A stretch of 64,000 nucleotides of DNA. Origin: Geomonas silvestris. Its GTDB lineage: Bacteria > Desulfobacterota > Desulfuromonadia > Geobacterales > Geobacteraceae. Below the pieces are notes generated by a model. That model did no database searches. It was given only the letters and a program-made list of their open reading frames with translations, and had not been told where the DNA came from. Of the stretch, positions 37,294 through 46,807 are shown one piece after another. The stretch is taken from assembly GCF_014193515.1 (NCBI RefSeq), contig NZ_BLXX01000003.1:124001-188000 (forward strand), written 5' to 3'. Every line of letters begins with the position of its first letter. The stretch's first letter is position 1. The translations under genes and the position numbers were made by a program.

Positions 37294-38502
37294 CTACCGG
37301 ATCACCTCCAGCAAATACCCGCTCTTCTCCAGGTGCTTCACCACGTCCTGGATATGCTCGGCGCCCCTGGTCTCCAGCTCCACCAACACCTCGGTTTTTC
37401 CGATGGGGAGCGATTTCGAGCGACGGTCGTGGGTGATTATCGAGATGTTGGCCCTAGCCTCGGCGATGACGGCGGAAAGCCGTGCCAGGGCGCCAGGCAC
37501 GTCGTCCAGCTCGACCTTGAGCTTCAGGTAGCGCCCCGCTGCCAAGAGGCCGCGCTCCACAACCACCGCGATGGTCTTCACATCGATGTTCCCGCCGGAG
37601 AGGACCGCTACGGTTTTCCCGGAGAGCCGTTTTACCCGCCCGTTCAAAAGTGCGGCGAGGCCGACTGCACCGGCCCCCTCGACCATCAGTTTGTTGCGCT
37701 CCAAAAGAGAAACGATGGCAAGGGCGATCTCCTCCTCGTCAACCAAGACCACCTCGTCCACCAGATCCTTTACCACCGGAAAGGTCTGATCTCCTACCGT
37801 CTTCACCGCGATACCGTCGGCGAGACTCGCCATGATGGGGGCGGTGAGAATATGTCCCTTTTTCAGGGAGAGCTGCATGGACGGAGCTGCGGCAGACTCG
37901 ACGCCGATGATGCGCACGTGGGGATGGGTTTCCTTGATGGCGCGGGCGATGCCGGCAATGAGACCACCGCCGCCGATGGGAACCAGCACGTTGGCAAGAT
38001 CCGGCAGGTCTTCCAAAAGCTCCAGTCCGATAGTCCCCTGCCCAGCCATGACGTAGGGATCGTTGAACGGGTGCACGAAGAGCGCACCGCCCGCCTCGGC
38101 CTCGCGCAGGGCTGCGGAGCAAGCTTCGTCGAAGTTCTTCCCTTCCAATACCACGGTGGCGCCGTAATCGCGGGTGGCGAAGACCTTCTGGGGCGGGGTG
38201 CTCTCGGGCATGTACACCGTTGCCTTCACGCCGAGAAGATCGGCCGAGAAGGCAACGCCCTGGGCGTGGTTGCCGGCCGAAGCGGTGATCACGCCGCCGG
38301 AGAGCGCCTGGCGGGGTTGCGAGGTCATGAAGTTGAGAGCGCCGCGGATCTTGAAAGCACCGGTCCTCTGCAGGTTTTCACACTTGAAGTAGAGCGGCAG
38401 GCCGAGTTGCTCGCTGAAGTGGTGGGCCTGGATCAGTTCCGTGCGGCGCACCCTTTTCTTGAGTCGGTGGGCGGCGTCGAGGATCAGGTTGTAATCGAGC
38501 AT
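37294..38502 (-). CDS. ilvA: Threonine ammonia-lyase with ACT domain
   Basis: 402 aa from ATG at 38502 behind GGAAGGAACCC. PLP lysine in YFKCENLQRTGAFKIRGALN, phosphate loop SAGNHAQG, glycine-rich VPIGGGGLIAGIA and the C-terminal ACT-like domain (VELDDVPGALARLSAVIAEA). Deaminates threonine to 2-oxobutanoate; the single ACT domain and about 400-aa length fit the short IlvA/TdcB group. Confidence 0.94.
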   Translation of the reverse strand: MLDYNLILDAAHRLKKRVRRTELIQAHHFSEQLGLPLYFKCENLQRTGAFKIRGALNFMTSQPRQALSGGVITASAGNHAQGVAFSADLLGVKATVYMPESTPPQKVFATRDYGATVVLEGKNFDEACSAALREAEAGGALFVHPFNDPYVMAGQGTIGLELLEDLPDLANVLVPIGGGGLIAGIARAIKETHPHVRIIGVESAAAPSMQLSLKKGHILTAPIMASLADGIAVKTVGDQTFPVVKDLVDEVVLVDEEEIALAIVSLLERNKLMVEGAGAVGLAALLNGRVKRLSGKTVAVLSGGNIDVKTIAVVVERGLLAAGRYLKLKVELDDVPGALARLSAVIAEARANISIITHDRRSKSLPIGKTEVLVELETRGAEHIQDVVKHLEKSGYLLEVIR

Positions 38503-38534
38503 GGGTTCCTTCCGGCGGGATGAAAACTGCGGTT

Positions 38535-38645
38535 CTCCGCCACAAAGAGGCACAAAAGTCACAAAAGATGCTGGGCGATACGGCTTCAACCTGGTCATCA
38601 TTCCAGGTATTTCTCTTTTGTGTATCTTGTGTCTTTCTGCGGCCA
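38535..38645. repeat. Intergenic imperfect inverted repeat, CACAAAAG type
   Basis: CCGCCACAAAGAGGCACAAA with AGTCACAAAAG (about 38537-38567) pairs loosely with CTTTTGTGTATCTTGTGTC then TTTCTGCGGCC (about 38613-38644). Another example of the short-period intergenic inverted repeats. Confidence 0.75.
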
Positions 38646-38659
38646 CCTGCCTTTATGGG

Positions 38660-39667
38660 TTAGTGGTCGTGATGGTGATCGTGGTGATGGTGGTCGCCCG
38701 AGCAGCTGTGCCCGTGCCGGTGTGCATGCGCGTGGCCGTGGGACGAAAAGCGTGGGCGGTGGCGGAACTGTTTCGGGTGCCCCGCGTCGGTGGTGCAGCT
38801 GGTGCTCTCCACCTGCAGCGTGGTGTGCGAGATGTGGAAGAGCTCGAACAGGCGCTCTTCGATCTTGCGCAAAAGCCCGCTGTGGTCGCCGCGGTAGCTC
38901 GCCGGCACTACCACGTGCCCCGAAAGCGCATTGATGTGCGAGCAGATGGTCCAGATATTGAGGTGATGCACCTCTTCGACCCCGTCCACCTCACGGATGG
39001 CGGCGGCAACCCGGTTCACCTCGAGGCCGCGCGGTACCCCCTCGAGCAGGATGTGCAGGGAATCTCGCACCACGCGCCAGGAGCCCCAGAAGATCACGAA
39101 GCCGATCCCGACCGAGATGATGGCGTCCAAAAGGTACCAGTCGGTGAAGTACATGACGATGCCGCCGGCGATGACGCCGACCGAGGCGGCTGCGTCGCCG
39201 ATCATGTGCAGGAAGGCGCTGTGCACGTTGAGGTCGTCGTGCGAGTGGGAGTGCAGGGCTCCCGCGGCGAAGACGTTCATGGCGAGGCCCACCGCGGCGA
39301 TGAGCATCATCGGAAAGCTCTTCACCTCTTCGGGGTGCTGGATCCGCCCCATCGCCTCGTAGCAGATGACCAGGGCGATGATGAACACGGTGCTGCCGTT
39401 TATGAAGGAGGCAAAGACCTCCATCCGGTGCCAGCCGAAGGTGCGGGTGTCGGTCGCGGGGTAGGAGGAGAGCTTGATGGCGCCCAGCGAGAGGAGCAGC
39501 GCAAAGAGGTCGAGAAACACGTGGGCCGCATCGGAGAGCAGGGCCAGCGAGTTGGTCCACAGACCGCCGATCACCTCCGCGATGAGCGTCGCGGCGGTGA
39601 GGAAGATGGCGAACTTGAAACGCCCGGCAATGCTCTGGTCCAGATGAGTCTCGGCGTGCGCGTGCAT
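38660..39667 (-). CDS. Cation diffusion facilitator family metal efflux transporter
   Basis: 335 aa, six membrane helices. Metal sites as in ZnT/CzcD: SLALLSDAAHVFLDLFALLL (helix 2) and HMIGDAAASVGVIAGG (helix 5); cytoplasmic ferredoxin-like C-terminal domain (VDGVEEVHHLNIWTI). A histidine-rich tail (HGHAHAHRHGHSCSGDHHHH) may bind metal. Likely exports Zn or a similar divalent ion. Confidence 0.93.
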   Translation of the reverse strand: MHAHAETHLDQSIAGRFKFAIFLTAATLIAEVIGGLWTNSLALLSDAAHVFLDLFALLLSLGAIKLSSYPATDTRTFGWHRMEVFASFINGSTVFIIALVICYEAMGRIQHPEEVKSFPMMLIAAVGLAMNVFAAGALHSHSHDDLNVHSAFLHMIGDAAASVGVIAGGIVMYFTDWYLLDAIISVGIGFVIFWGSWRVVRDSLHILLEGVPRGLEVNRVAAAIREVDGVEEVHHLNIWTICSHINALSGHVVVPASYRGDHSGLLRKIEERLFELFHISHTTLQVESTSCTTDAGHPKQFRHRPRFSSHGHAHAHRHGHSCSGDHHHHDHHHDH

Positions 39668-39712
39668 ATGGTGCCTCAGACGGCAGGGTCGTAGTTTCCT
39701 GCCAATTGCGTC

Positions 39713-40468
39713 TTAGAAGTTGAGGGCAGCCTTGAGCGAGTAAATCATCCGCTCCTGGTACTCAACCTCGGCGGTAACCCCAAAAAGGGGCAGCGGAGAT
39801 ATCTTGAGCCCGGCGAAATAGCGCGGCTGCCAGAACTCTTCGGTCTTAAGCGGCACTCCCCCTTGCAGGGCCGTGGAGAGCGACTGCAACTGCCCGGTCG
39901 CCTTGCTGTTCACGTAGACTGCGCCGGCCCCGACGTACGGAGTCAATATCAAAAGCCCCTTGCTGAGCGTCGCGTCGACACCGGCGGTCTGCAGCTCGAG
40001 GTCGTTGACGCCGGCAAGCTTCGTGTAGCTGCCGCGGATGCCAAGAGCGGGGGTGGCGGCGCTCCCTTCAAGAATCGCCTTGCTCACTTCGAAGCCGTAC
40101 AGCTTGATGTTGGAATCGGGGACATAGGAGTACATGGCGCCCACGTCGATACCCCAGAAGAGCCCTTTCCTGGCCCGCAGCTTGGGCAGCAGCAAAAAGG
40201 ACGGGGCGTCGTTGCCGAAGGCGGCCCGCCAATAGTCGGCATCCTTCTTGATGTCGACAGCGGTGACCTCTACGCCGATGTCAAACCCGGTCAGGCCCAG
40301 CGGCTCAGCCGGTGCGGTGTTCTTGTAGGAAATGGCGGCTCCCGCCTGGTGGCTTAGGCTCTTGAACGCGCTCTGACCGATCCCTTGGGTGAAGCTGAGA
40401 TCCCGTGCCAAAGCCTCGGCTCCAGTGGTTAAAAGTAGTGACAGGGCCATTATAATGATCTTCTTCAC
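39713..40468 (-). CDS. Putative outer-membrane beta-barrel protein
   Basis: 251 aa from GTG at 40468 behind GGAGGACGCC. A cleavable signal peptide (KKIIIMALSLLLTTGAEALA) is followed by alternating polar/hydrophobic strands (FGVTAEVEYQERMIYSLKAA) ending in Phe (ALNF), as expected of a barrel inserted by BamA. No specific family recognised. Confidence 0.72.
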   Translation of the reverse strand: MKKIIIMALSLLLTTGAEALARDLSFTQGIGQSAFKSLSHQAGAAISYKNTAPAEPLGLTGFDIGVEVTAVDIKKDADYWRAAFGNDAPSFLLLPKLRARKGLFWGIDVGAMYSYVPDSNIKLYGFEVSKAILEGSAATPALGIRGSYTKLAGVNDLELQTAGVDATLSKGLLILTPYVGAGAVYVNSKATGQLQSLSTALQGGVPLKTEEFWQPRYFAGLKISPLPLFGVTAEVEYQERMIYSLKAALNF

Positions 40469-40618
40469 GGCGTCCTCCGTTCTCATTGAAAAGTACGACA
40501 CGTTTTAATCTTAGCAGAGGCACCTTTTAGGGTCAATCACTTAGGGCCTTTGGCGCCTTGCAATTTTCTGCATATACTGTTAACCTTCCGGCCAAAGTCA
40601 TGTTGGAGGAAAGCGTAA

Positions 40619-41569
<951 letters not shown>

Positions 41570-41828
41570 CGCGGGGATTAGGGACTGGGGACTAGGGGCT
41601 AACAAGGCAAGGACGTTCTTAGTTCTATGCTCTAAGTTGGACAACTTGGGGCTGGGGACGAGAATCGGGCTGCGCGTGCTATCGGATTCCGCCGCGCGTG
41701 CTATGCTTTTTGCTGCGTTTGTTCCTACTCCAAAAGTCTTGGGCACACGAGATTCGCTCCTACCACAGGCCGTAAGGTGAAACCGGTAGGGGCGAGTCTT
41801 GTTTCTGCCTGTCTGCAGCGGAGGGCTC
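41570..41828. repeat. Intergenic region with degenerate short-period repeats
   Basis: 260 bases between trxB and comM containing GGGACTGGGGACTAGGGGC, GTTCTTAGTTCTATGCTCTA and a repeat of CGCGTGCTAT (41673 and 41693). It resembles the other intergenic repeat elements but no clear full palindrome was found. No gene seen. Confidence 0.6.
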
Positions 41829-42707
41829 ATGCTCGCCAAGGTCCTCTCCAGTGCCCTGTTGGGCATCGACGCGATCATCATCGATGTCGAGGTCGACATC
41901 GCCCAGGGGCTGCCGCAACTCGCCACGGTCGGGCTCCCTGACAACGCGGTCAAGGAGAGCAAGGACCGCGTCAAGGCCGCCCTCAAAAATACCGGCTACG
42001 AATTCCCCAACCGTAAGATCACCGTGAACCTCGCCCCTGCCGACGTGAAGAAGGAGGGGGCTTCCTTCGACCTCCCCATCTCCATCGGCATCTTGGCCGC
42101 CACCGCCGTCATCAAGCCCGAAAAATTGAGCCGCTACATCCTTTTGGGGGAACTCTCCCTGGACGGGAGCGTGAAGCCGGTGCGCGGCTGCCTGTCGGTA
42201 GCCGTGGCGGCGCGTGAGGCGGGACTTGCCGGCATCGTCATCCCGGTGGAGAACGTCTGCGAGGGTGGGGTCGTCGAAGGGATCGAGGTGATCGGGGTGA
42301 GCGAGCTCTCCCAAGTTGTCGATTTCCTGAACGGCAAGCTCGAGATCCCGGCCTACCGTGCCGAACTCGCCGACCTGTTCAGCCAGGGAGGGGAGGCAGG
42401 GGACGACTTCAGCGAGGTGCGCGGCCAGGAACACGCCAAGCGCGCCCTCGAGGTAGCGGCGGCCGGAAGCCATAATCTCCTGATGATAGGACCGCCAGGA
42501 TCCGGGAAGACCATGTTGGCCAGGCGCATTCCCTCTATTTTGCCGCCCATGCTCTTCGAGGAGGCGATCGAGACCAGCAAGGTCTATAGCGTGATGGGGC
42601 TTTTGGAGCGCGACCACGCACTGATTTCCAGCCGTCCCTTCCGCTCGCCGCACCACACCATCTCCGATGTCGGGCTCATCGGCGGCAGCTGTGACTTTTC
42701 AAAATAG
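41829..42707 (+). pseudogene. comM: comM/yifB (Mg-chelatase-family ATPase), 5' fragment broken by the transposon
   Basis: 292 codons survive of about 510 expected. The Lon-like N-terminal domain ([20 protein letters not shown]) and Walker A ([19 protein letters not shown]) are intact; the frame runs [15 protein letters not shown] and then five codons of transposon DNA (CDFSK) to a TAG. The Walker B, sensor and C-terminal domains are missing and should lie past the far transposon end. ComM helps branch migration in natural transformation. The last native base is about 42,689. Start ATG 41829 follows GGAGGGCTC. Confidence 0.95.
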
Positions 42708-42760
42708 ACGCGACTGATTGAGAATAAATGCGACAGAAGAGTTTAAAAGTGCGTTTCTAA
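42690..42760 (+). repeat. Transposon left terminus with transposase-binding-type repeats
   Basis: The end begins TGTGACTTTTC. Two close copies of AATA-(G/A)-A-(C/T)-GCGAC follow (AAAATAGACGCGACT at 42701-42715; GAATAAATGCGACAG at 42722-42736) with their GCG cores 20 bases apart, and a weaker third (TAAAAGTGCGTTT) about 22 bases on. Tn7-family ends have TGT...ACA termini and arrays of about 20-base TnsB sites, which this matches. Confidence 0.75.
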
Positions 42761-42840
42761 ATTCCAAAGCTCGAGCTAGCGGCTAATTTTGAAAACTTTA
42801 CAGCCATAGTGAAACACGGTATTTTGAATTAGGAGTACTT

Positions 42841-42933
42841 TTGAACCTAGTAGATGTAACTGACACTCCTGGACCGGTTGCGGAATGGACCGCCGGGAAA
42901 CGGGTTTTTTATGAACTTGCAGCGTCGCTCTGA
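42841..42933 (+). CDS. Possible 30-residue leader peptide or 5' remnant
   Basis: A TTG at 42841 sits six bases after AGGAG and opens a 30-codon frame (includes TPGPVAEWTAGKRVFYELAA) that ends at TGA 42931. It overlaps, in another frame, the start of the next ORF. The good ribosome site suggests real translation; it may be the N-terminus of a gene now split by a frameshift into this frame and the next. Confidence 0.35.
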   Translation: MNLVDVTDTPGPVAEWTAGKRVFYELAASL

Positions 42934-43240
42934 AATACGCTCCCTTGAAATACATAAAGAGGTTGTTAAGGTTCTAATTGCATCTCCCGAACTGTGGGCT
43001 AAGGTGCGCTCGAATATAGAGGAATGTCTCCAGGTTTCTCCCTGTCCTGCCTATGAAGAGTGGTGGGAGATTCTCAATACTTGGCCGAAAGAGCAAATTT
43101 TCCGTCTTTTAACTACTGATTCTGAAGAGTCATCTAGGTTGCGAAGCTCGACCCCATTCACTGGCATAATTTCTCAAGAAAAACGAAATGAAATCTTTGC
43201 AAAGTTCTCTAGGGCAGCAAATCCTCACCAACCTTTTTAA
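42911..43240 (+). CDS. Hypothetical protein at the transposon left end
   Basis: 109 aa from ATG at 42911, in the strand and order of the TnsE-like gene. Charged, probably helical (LEIHKEVVKVLIASPELWAK, ECLQVSPCPAYEEWWEILNT). No family recognised. Its own ribosome site is poor (T-rich upstream), so it may depend on the preceding small frame. Confidence 0.5.
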   Translation: MNLQRRSEIRSLEIHKEVVKVLIASPELWAKVRSNIEECLQVSPCPAYEEWWEILNTWPKEQIFRLLTTDSEESSRLRSSTPFTGIISQEKRNEIFAKFSRAANPHQPF

Positions 43241-43580
43241 TTCTGCTGAAGTTGGCGAGATCCACTCCACTCTCTTTGACTTGCTCAGACGAATTGAATC
43301 CTACTCCCTCCACGAATAGTGCCGCTGCTCATTTGTTTACACGGACCTCACTCTCTCTGATGTTGAAAATGGCATTGCAGCATGGAGCAACTGTCAAGTT
43401 GCTAAATTCCGTTGTTTCGCTCCAGTGGTGCCCATAACTTTAGTCTTTGACAGATCTGATCAGTTTTCTTGTCCCAAAGAAACTGTTGGCCTTGTGGCGC
43501 AAAATTTGCAGTACAAGGCCGGATGGGAAATGTTGCGTTCAGTAATACACGGGCGAGTGGACAAGGTGGTAAATGATTAG
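43188..43580 (+). pseudogene. Hypothetical gene interrupted by an in-frame amber codon
   Basis: From ATG at 43188 the frame runs 43 codons to TAG (43317-43319), then stays open for a further 86 codons to TAG at 43578, which overlaps the TnsE-like gene start (ATGATTAG). The second part reads like protein (FRCFAPVVPITLVFDRSDQF, ETVGLVAQNLQYKAGWEMLR). The best reading is one 130-codon gene with a nonsense mutation, or a shorter gene starting after the TAG at a GTG. Family unknown; position suggests a partner of the TnsE-like protein. Confidence 0.45.
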
Positions 43581-45342
43581 TTTCGTCAGCCAAGGAGAAG
43601 TCAAAGTTAAGCAAATGTCGCTCTTTCGCAATTTGAGAGGAGATCACATTGTATGGTGGTATGGAGGAGTACAAAAAAGTCACAACGCAGAGACAGTGCC
43701 AGATGTAATCGTATATTTTCGTGAGATCGATTCCTCGGGCTGTCTTGGCGAGTTTACTGGGGTTAAAGTTGGAATCACGATGCTTGGGCTTCTGCGCATT
43801 GGGTCGATTTGGCGTGAAGGATTCTGCCATCTTGAAGCACATCGAACCACGGACGTGTTCGACGTCAACTTCTCAAAAGGAGGTTGGAGGTTTGTCTCTC
43901 CCTGCCAATACCTGGAACAACAGGCAGCAAAGCCTATCATTAGGCAGCAAGATTATCCGTTGAGGTACACTCGCGACAGAAACTGGCTAGTTGACTTAAA
44001 GATTGGCGATGGAAAGAGCCTTCTTATCCCATGCCTAGAGTTCTTCACTCGCTATTACGGTGCGTCTGCTGAGGTTCGACGCGTGCTAACAGCATACCCG
44101 TGGGACGAAGCCTTAGCTCGGTTATTCTCATCCACACAGGAATTGCCGAGTCCGGGCCGGTGGCCAGTCAAACTTGCGAAAAGGATGACAAATGGGGATG
44201 TGATCTTTTTAGCGCACCTTCTATATGACGAGCCTGCCCGCCTAGCCGCAAGGAGGATTTACAGCCAACTAGAAGCCAAATTTAGCGCGGGAAACAGTAT
44301 AGCCTTCCCCCAAATTGGTCCATGGTACACTGGTCCCAGCCGGATAAAGGCAACTGGTATTTGGATCAACGATATGAACACGTTCCTTGCTTTGCAGATA
44401 AACGGCATTTGTGAGCCAGCAGGTCTTCCAATCTCAAGGGATCGTGACAATACCAACAAGATCGACCAGAAGGCTGAGGCTGCGGCAGGTCGTGTCGTCC
44501 GTGAAGCGTGGAGTGGAATGAGGACGTTCGGGAATTTGCCAAAAATCGTCGACTGCACGGATGACGATGATCCTGATCAAGGTTCTGGGACAGTCGAAGT
44601 CGAAGAGGCCAGTCTAGAGATTCTGGGACTCAGAAGGGTTGTAGTTGACGTGCGGCGTGAGAAAGCACATTCGGAGGCCGGCACACGTAGGGCTGATGGT
44701 GCGTCTGTGGCGTTTTCGTCAGGTGAGAATTACGGCACGGGGAAAGGCGTCGGTCATGCATCCCTATTTGTACCACAACAAAATTTGGAGTCCAAAGGGA
44801 CACTCAGAGACATGTGGAACGCACTGATTTATCTGCAAAATGAACGACCAGATGTAATTGAAAATGTGAAATGGTACTCTCCTGCAGATGGTTTTAGCTC
44901 TTCCTCTGAACCAAAGTTGATTCCGCTGAAGCCGTTTGATCAGACTGAACTAGTAGGACTTTCTAAGACCAAGCGAGAGTGGCCATATCTTGATGTTGTA
45001 TGGAAAACTGTCCGTGGTCTACTTGTTGTGAAAATCATCGCAGGTCGAAAGGTCATTTATATAATTGAGATTCAGCGCAGGCCACGTGTCGGAGTTGCCG
45101 GTACAAGCGGAGAGGAGTCTTTTAGAGGCCTAGTGTGGATTTTAGGAGATAAGGAGAACTTTCAGACTTGTCTGAAAAAATTGCTTTCAAAAATAAAGGA
45201 AACAATGGGCGTGGTAAAGAATTTAGAAGGGCAGTTGCCAGGCATTGTCCTTTCTTTCAAGCACAGTCACTCTAAGGATGATAAGGTCCCATGCATGGCG
45301 GGAGTTCTAAATGCTTTGCGGAAAGTAGGAGTGAAAGTTTAA
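43573..45342 (+). CDS. Putative TnsE-like transposition targeting protein
   Basis: 589 aa; AAGGTGG then ATG. By eye it follows the order of Tn7 TnsE: an N-terminal LFRN segment (SLFRNLRGDHIVWWYGGV), a helical middle (GKSLLIPCLEFFTRYYGASA; DVIFLAHLLYDEPARLAARR), a segment ending GIWINDMNTFLALQINGICE, a low-complexity acidic linker, then a C-terminal alpha/beta domain (GRKVIYIIEIQRRPRVGVAG, a helix with ENFQTCLKKLLSKIKETMGV). In Tn7, TnsE directs insertion to replicating DNA and plasmids through the sliding clamp. Location at the end opposite the tni genes is unusual. The match is remote, by memory, and needs a profile search. Confidence 0.55.
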   Translation: MISFVSQGEVKVKQMSLFRNLRGDHIVWWYGGVQKSHNAETVPDVIVYFREIDSSGCLGEFTGVKVGITMLGLLRIGSIWREGFCHLEAHRTTDVFDVNFSKGGWRFVSPCQYLEQQAAKPIIRQQDYPLRYTRDRNWLVDLKIGDGKSLLIPCLEFFTRYYGASAEVRRVLTAYPWDEALARLFSSTQELPSPGRWPVKLAKRMTNGDVIFLAHLLYDEPARLAARRIYSQLEAKFSAGNSIAFPQIGPWYTGPSRIKATGIWINDMNTFLALQINGICEPAGLPISRDRDNTNKIDQKAEAAAGRVVREAWSGMRTFGNLPKIVDCTDDDDPDQGSGTVEVEEASLEILGLRRVVVDVRREKAHSEAGTRRADGASVAFSSGENYGTGKGVGHASLFVPQQNLESKGTLRDMWNALIYLQNERPDVIENVKWYSPADGFSSSSEPKLIPLKPFDQTELVGLSKTKREWPYLDVVWKTVRGLLVVKIIAGRKVIYIIEIQRRPRVGVAGTSGEESFRGLVWILGDKENFQTCLKKLLSKIKETMGVVKNLEGQLPGIVLSFKHSHSKDDKVPCMAGVLNALRKVGVKV

Positions 45343-45374
45343 TTGGTGCTACCTGCAAAGTCACTTGGTTGCGA

Positions 45375-45399
45375 GCGCTAACCGGGACGAGGTTAGCGC
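45375..45399. repeat. Perfect hairpin between convergent genes
   Basis: GCGCTAACC (45375-45383) and GGTTAGCGC (45391-45399) around a seven-base loop. It lies after the TnsE-like gene and before the 3' end of the HTH gene; no T tract follows on the plus strand. Confidence 0.75.
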
Positions 45400-45489
45400 C
45401 GCCCCCAATGACACAGAAAATGGATGAGCATGCCTACGGTGAGCTTGCCACGGTAAATTGGCGGATGCAACCAAGCATACTTAAGTTAC

Positions 45490-46590
45490 CTACTCTGTAT
45501 GACAAAGAGCCTTACTAGCAATGTGAAGAAGTGTCACGGTAACATTGAACTTTGGGTCGATCATGGATTCCTCAACAACCGCTAGGCCTGGGGGGGCGTC
45601 CTCGAGCCAGACTGCGCCATTTACGACCCCCTTCCTTGTCTCTTTTTCCGTCGGAGGATTAGCTGTGAGCGAAAAGGCAATCGATCCCTCCTTCACTGTA
45701 GTGACAAGTTTGTATGGGAAACCTGCGGTATAGGCCCGAGTGATGGCGTTTTTGCTGGAAGTTATATATACGGTTTTCGAACCAAAATATTCTATATATT
45801 TATGGGCAACGGCAGTCATTGAACAGCAATACCTTTCAGATGCCAGCTTGTGAAACAAATCAATTGAAGCGGTGAATCCCTTTAGATCCTTCTTGATAGA
45901 TTGGCCTGGGAGCATCAGCTCTCCAGCAAATTGCCTAGCTTCGATATCAATACGGCTTTCGTGGTCAAGGGATTTTATATGCTTTCTTCGGTAAAATGTT
46001 GATTTCAAGTGCCACGGGATTATTAAATGGCCGAGCAGTATCGCTATTGTGAAGGTTTCACGTTCTGGGTAGGTTGCTTCTGAATCAAGAAGTATAATTG
46101 GGTTCTCGACGGTTTTGTGTAAAATACCTTCTGAATCACCGGTTTGAGTGTATAATAGTTCGACGCCAAGGTTCTTAGCTATCTGTCTGACATCAACGGG
46201 AAGTGTCTTGACTTTATAATGATGAATAATGAATTGAGCATATTCAGTAGGCGTGGAAAAGAAAGGAAATTCCTTAAATATTTTACAGCCAGTTATTAAG
46301 GCAATGTAGTCGATAACCCGTTTCTTTTTTTCCGGTTCGAGAGCTCGAGCCATAGAATAAAACAGCCGATCAGAGGGATCATCCAGCTCTCCGGCGGATT
46401 CGACAAGGAGGCTGTCTACAGGAGCGTCGAGAATGTGGGCAATTTTCAAAACCAGCCCATACGAAGGCTTTCTATTATCACCTTCTATTTGACTAATAAA
46501 AGGTGTACTAACCCCAACCGCCTCCGCCAAGCTGGCTTGCGTCAGCTTTTTTTCTTTTCTTTTTGCAGCGATTCTTTTACCAACGCTCAT
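45490..46590 (-). CDS. XRE-type regulator fused to a degenerate ImmA/IrrE-like peptidase domain
   Basis: 366 aa. Residues about 4-60 form an XRE helix-turn-helix (RIAAKRKEKKLTQASLAEAV, PFISQIEGDNRKPS). Residues about 115-260 follow the ImmA/IrrE (COG2856) layout, with VRQIAKNLGVELLYTQ, IILLD, a helix where the zinc motif HExxH should be, and the later EARQFAGELMLPG. The motif reads ILLGH (184-188), lacking the first His and the Glu, so peptidase activity is doubtful. It probably controls the divergent DUF2188 gene and itself through the palindrome at 46699. Confidence 0.8.
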   Translation of the reverse strand: MSVGKRIAAKRKEKKLTQASLAEAVGVSTPFISQIEGDNRKPSYGLVLKIAHILDAPVDSLLVESAGELDDPSDRLFYSMARALEPEKKKRVIDYIALITGCKIFKEFPFFSTPTEYAQFIIHHYKVKTLPVDVRQIAKNLGVELLYTQTGDSEGILHKTVENPIILLDSEATYPERETFTIAILLGHLIIPWHLKSTFYRRKHIKSLDHESRIDIEARQFAGELMLPGQSIKKDLKGFTASIDLFHKLASERYCCSMTAVAHKYIEYFGSKTVYITSSKNAITRAYTAGFPYKLVTTVKEGSIAFSLTANPPTEKETRKGVVNGAVWLEDAPPGLAVVEESMIDPKFNVTVTLLHIASKALCHTE

Positions 46591-46698
46591 TGTCCTTCCA
46601 TCCTCTCAACTAGAAAATCTTAAATTAATACCATAAAGCCAAGAAATTAGGCCATAATCTTTTCTAATGGGGGCTGTCCCTGTGGATAGAAATATATA

Positions 46699-46730
46699 AC
46701 ATTTTGCTATTTTTTTGTATAGCAAAATGT
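46699..46730. promoter_or_regulatory. Perfect palindromic operator candidate
   Basis: ACATTTTGCTAT (46699-46710) and ATAGCAAAATGT (46719-46730) are exact reverse complements separated by eight bases. The site lies between the HTH gene and the DUF2188 gene, 12 bases upstream of the latter's -35 box. It is the expected position for binding by the XRE protein. Confidence 0.8.
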
Positions 46731-46741
46731 AAAAAAATGTC

Positions 46742-46770
46742 TTGACACATGCGTTGGCGAAGAGTATACC
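46742..46770 (+). promoter_or_regulatory. Sigma-70 type promoter for the DUF2188 gene
   Basis: TTGACA (46742-46747), 17 bases, TATACC (46765-46770). Near-consensus; the -35 also lies in a small palindrome TGTC-TT-GACA (46738-46747). Initiation near 46777. Confidence 0.8.
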
Positions 46771-46807
46771 GTTGCCCATTAATCATCTCTTTATAAGGAG
46801 AACAAAA

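Noticed and set aside
43317..43319. Pyrrolysine or programmed readthrough at the amber codon
   Set aside because: No evidence of a PYLIS-like structure, and the protein is not a methylamine methyltransferase. A nonsense mutation is simpler.
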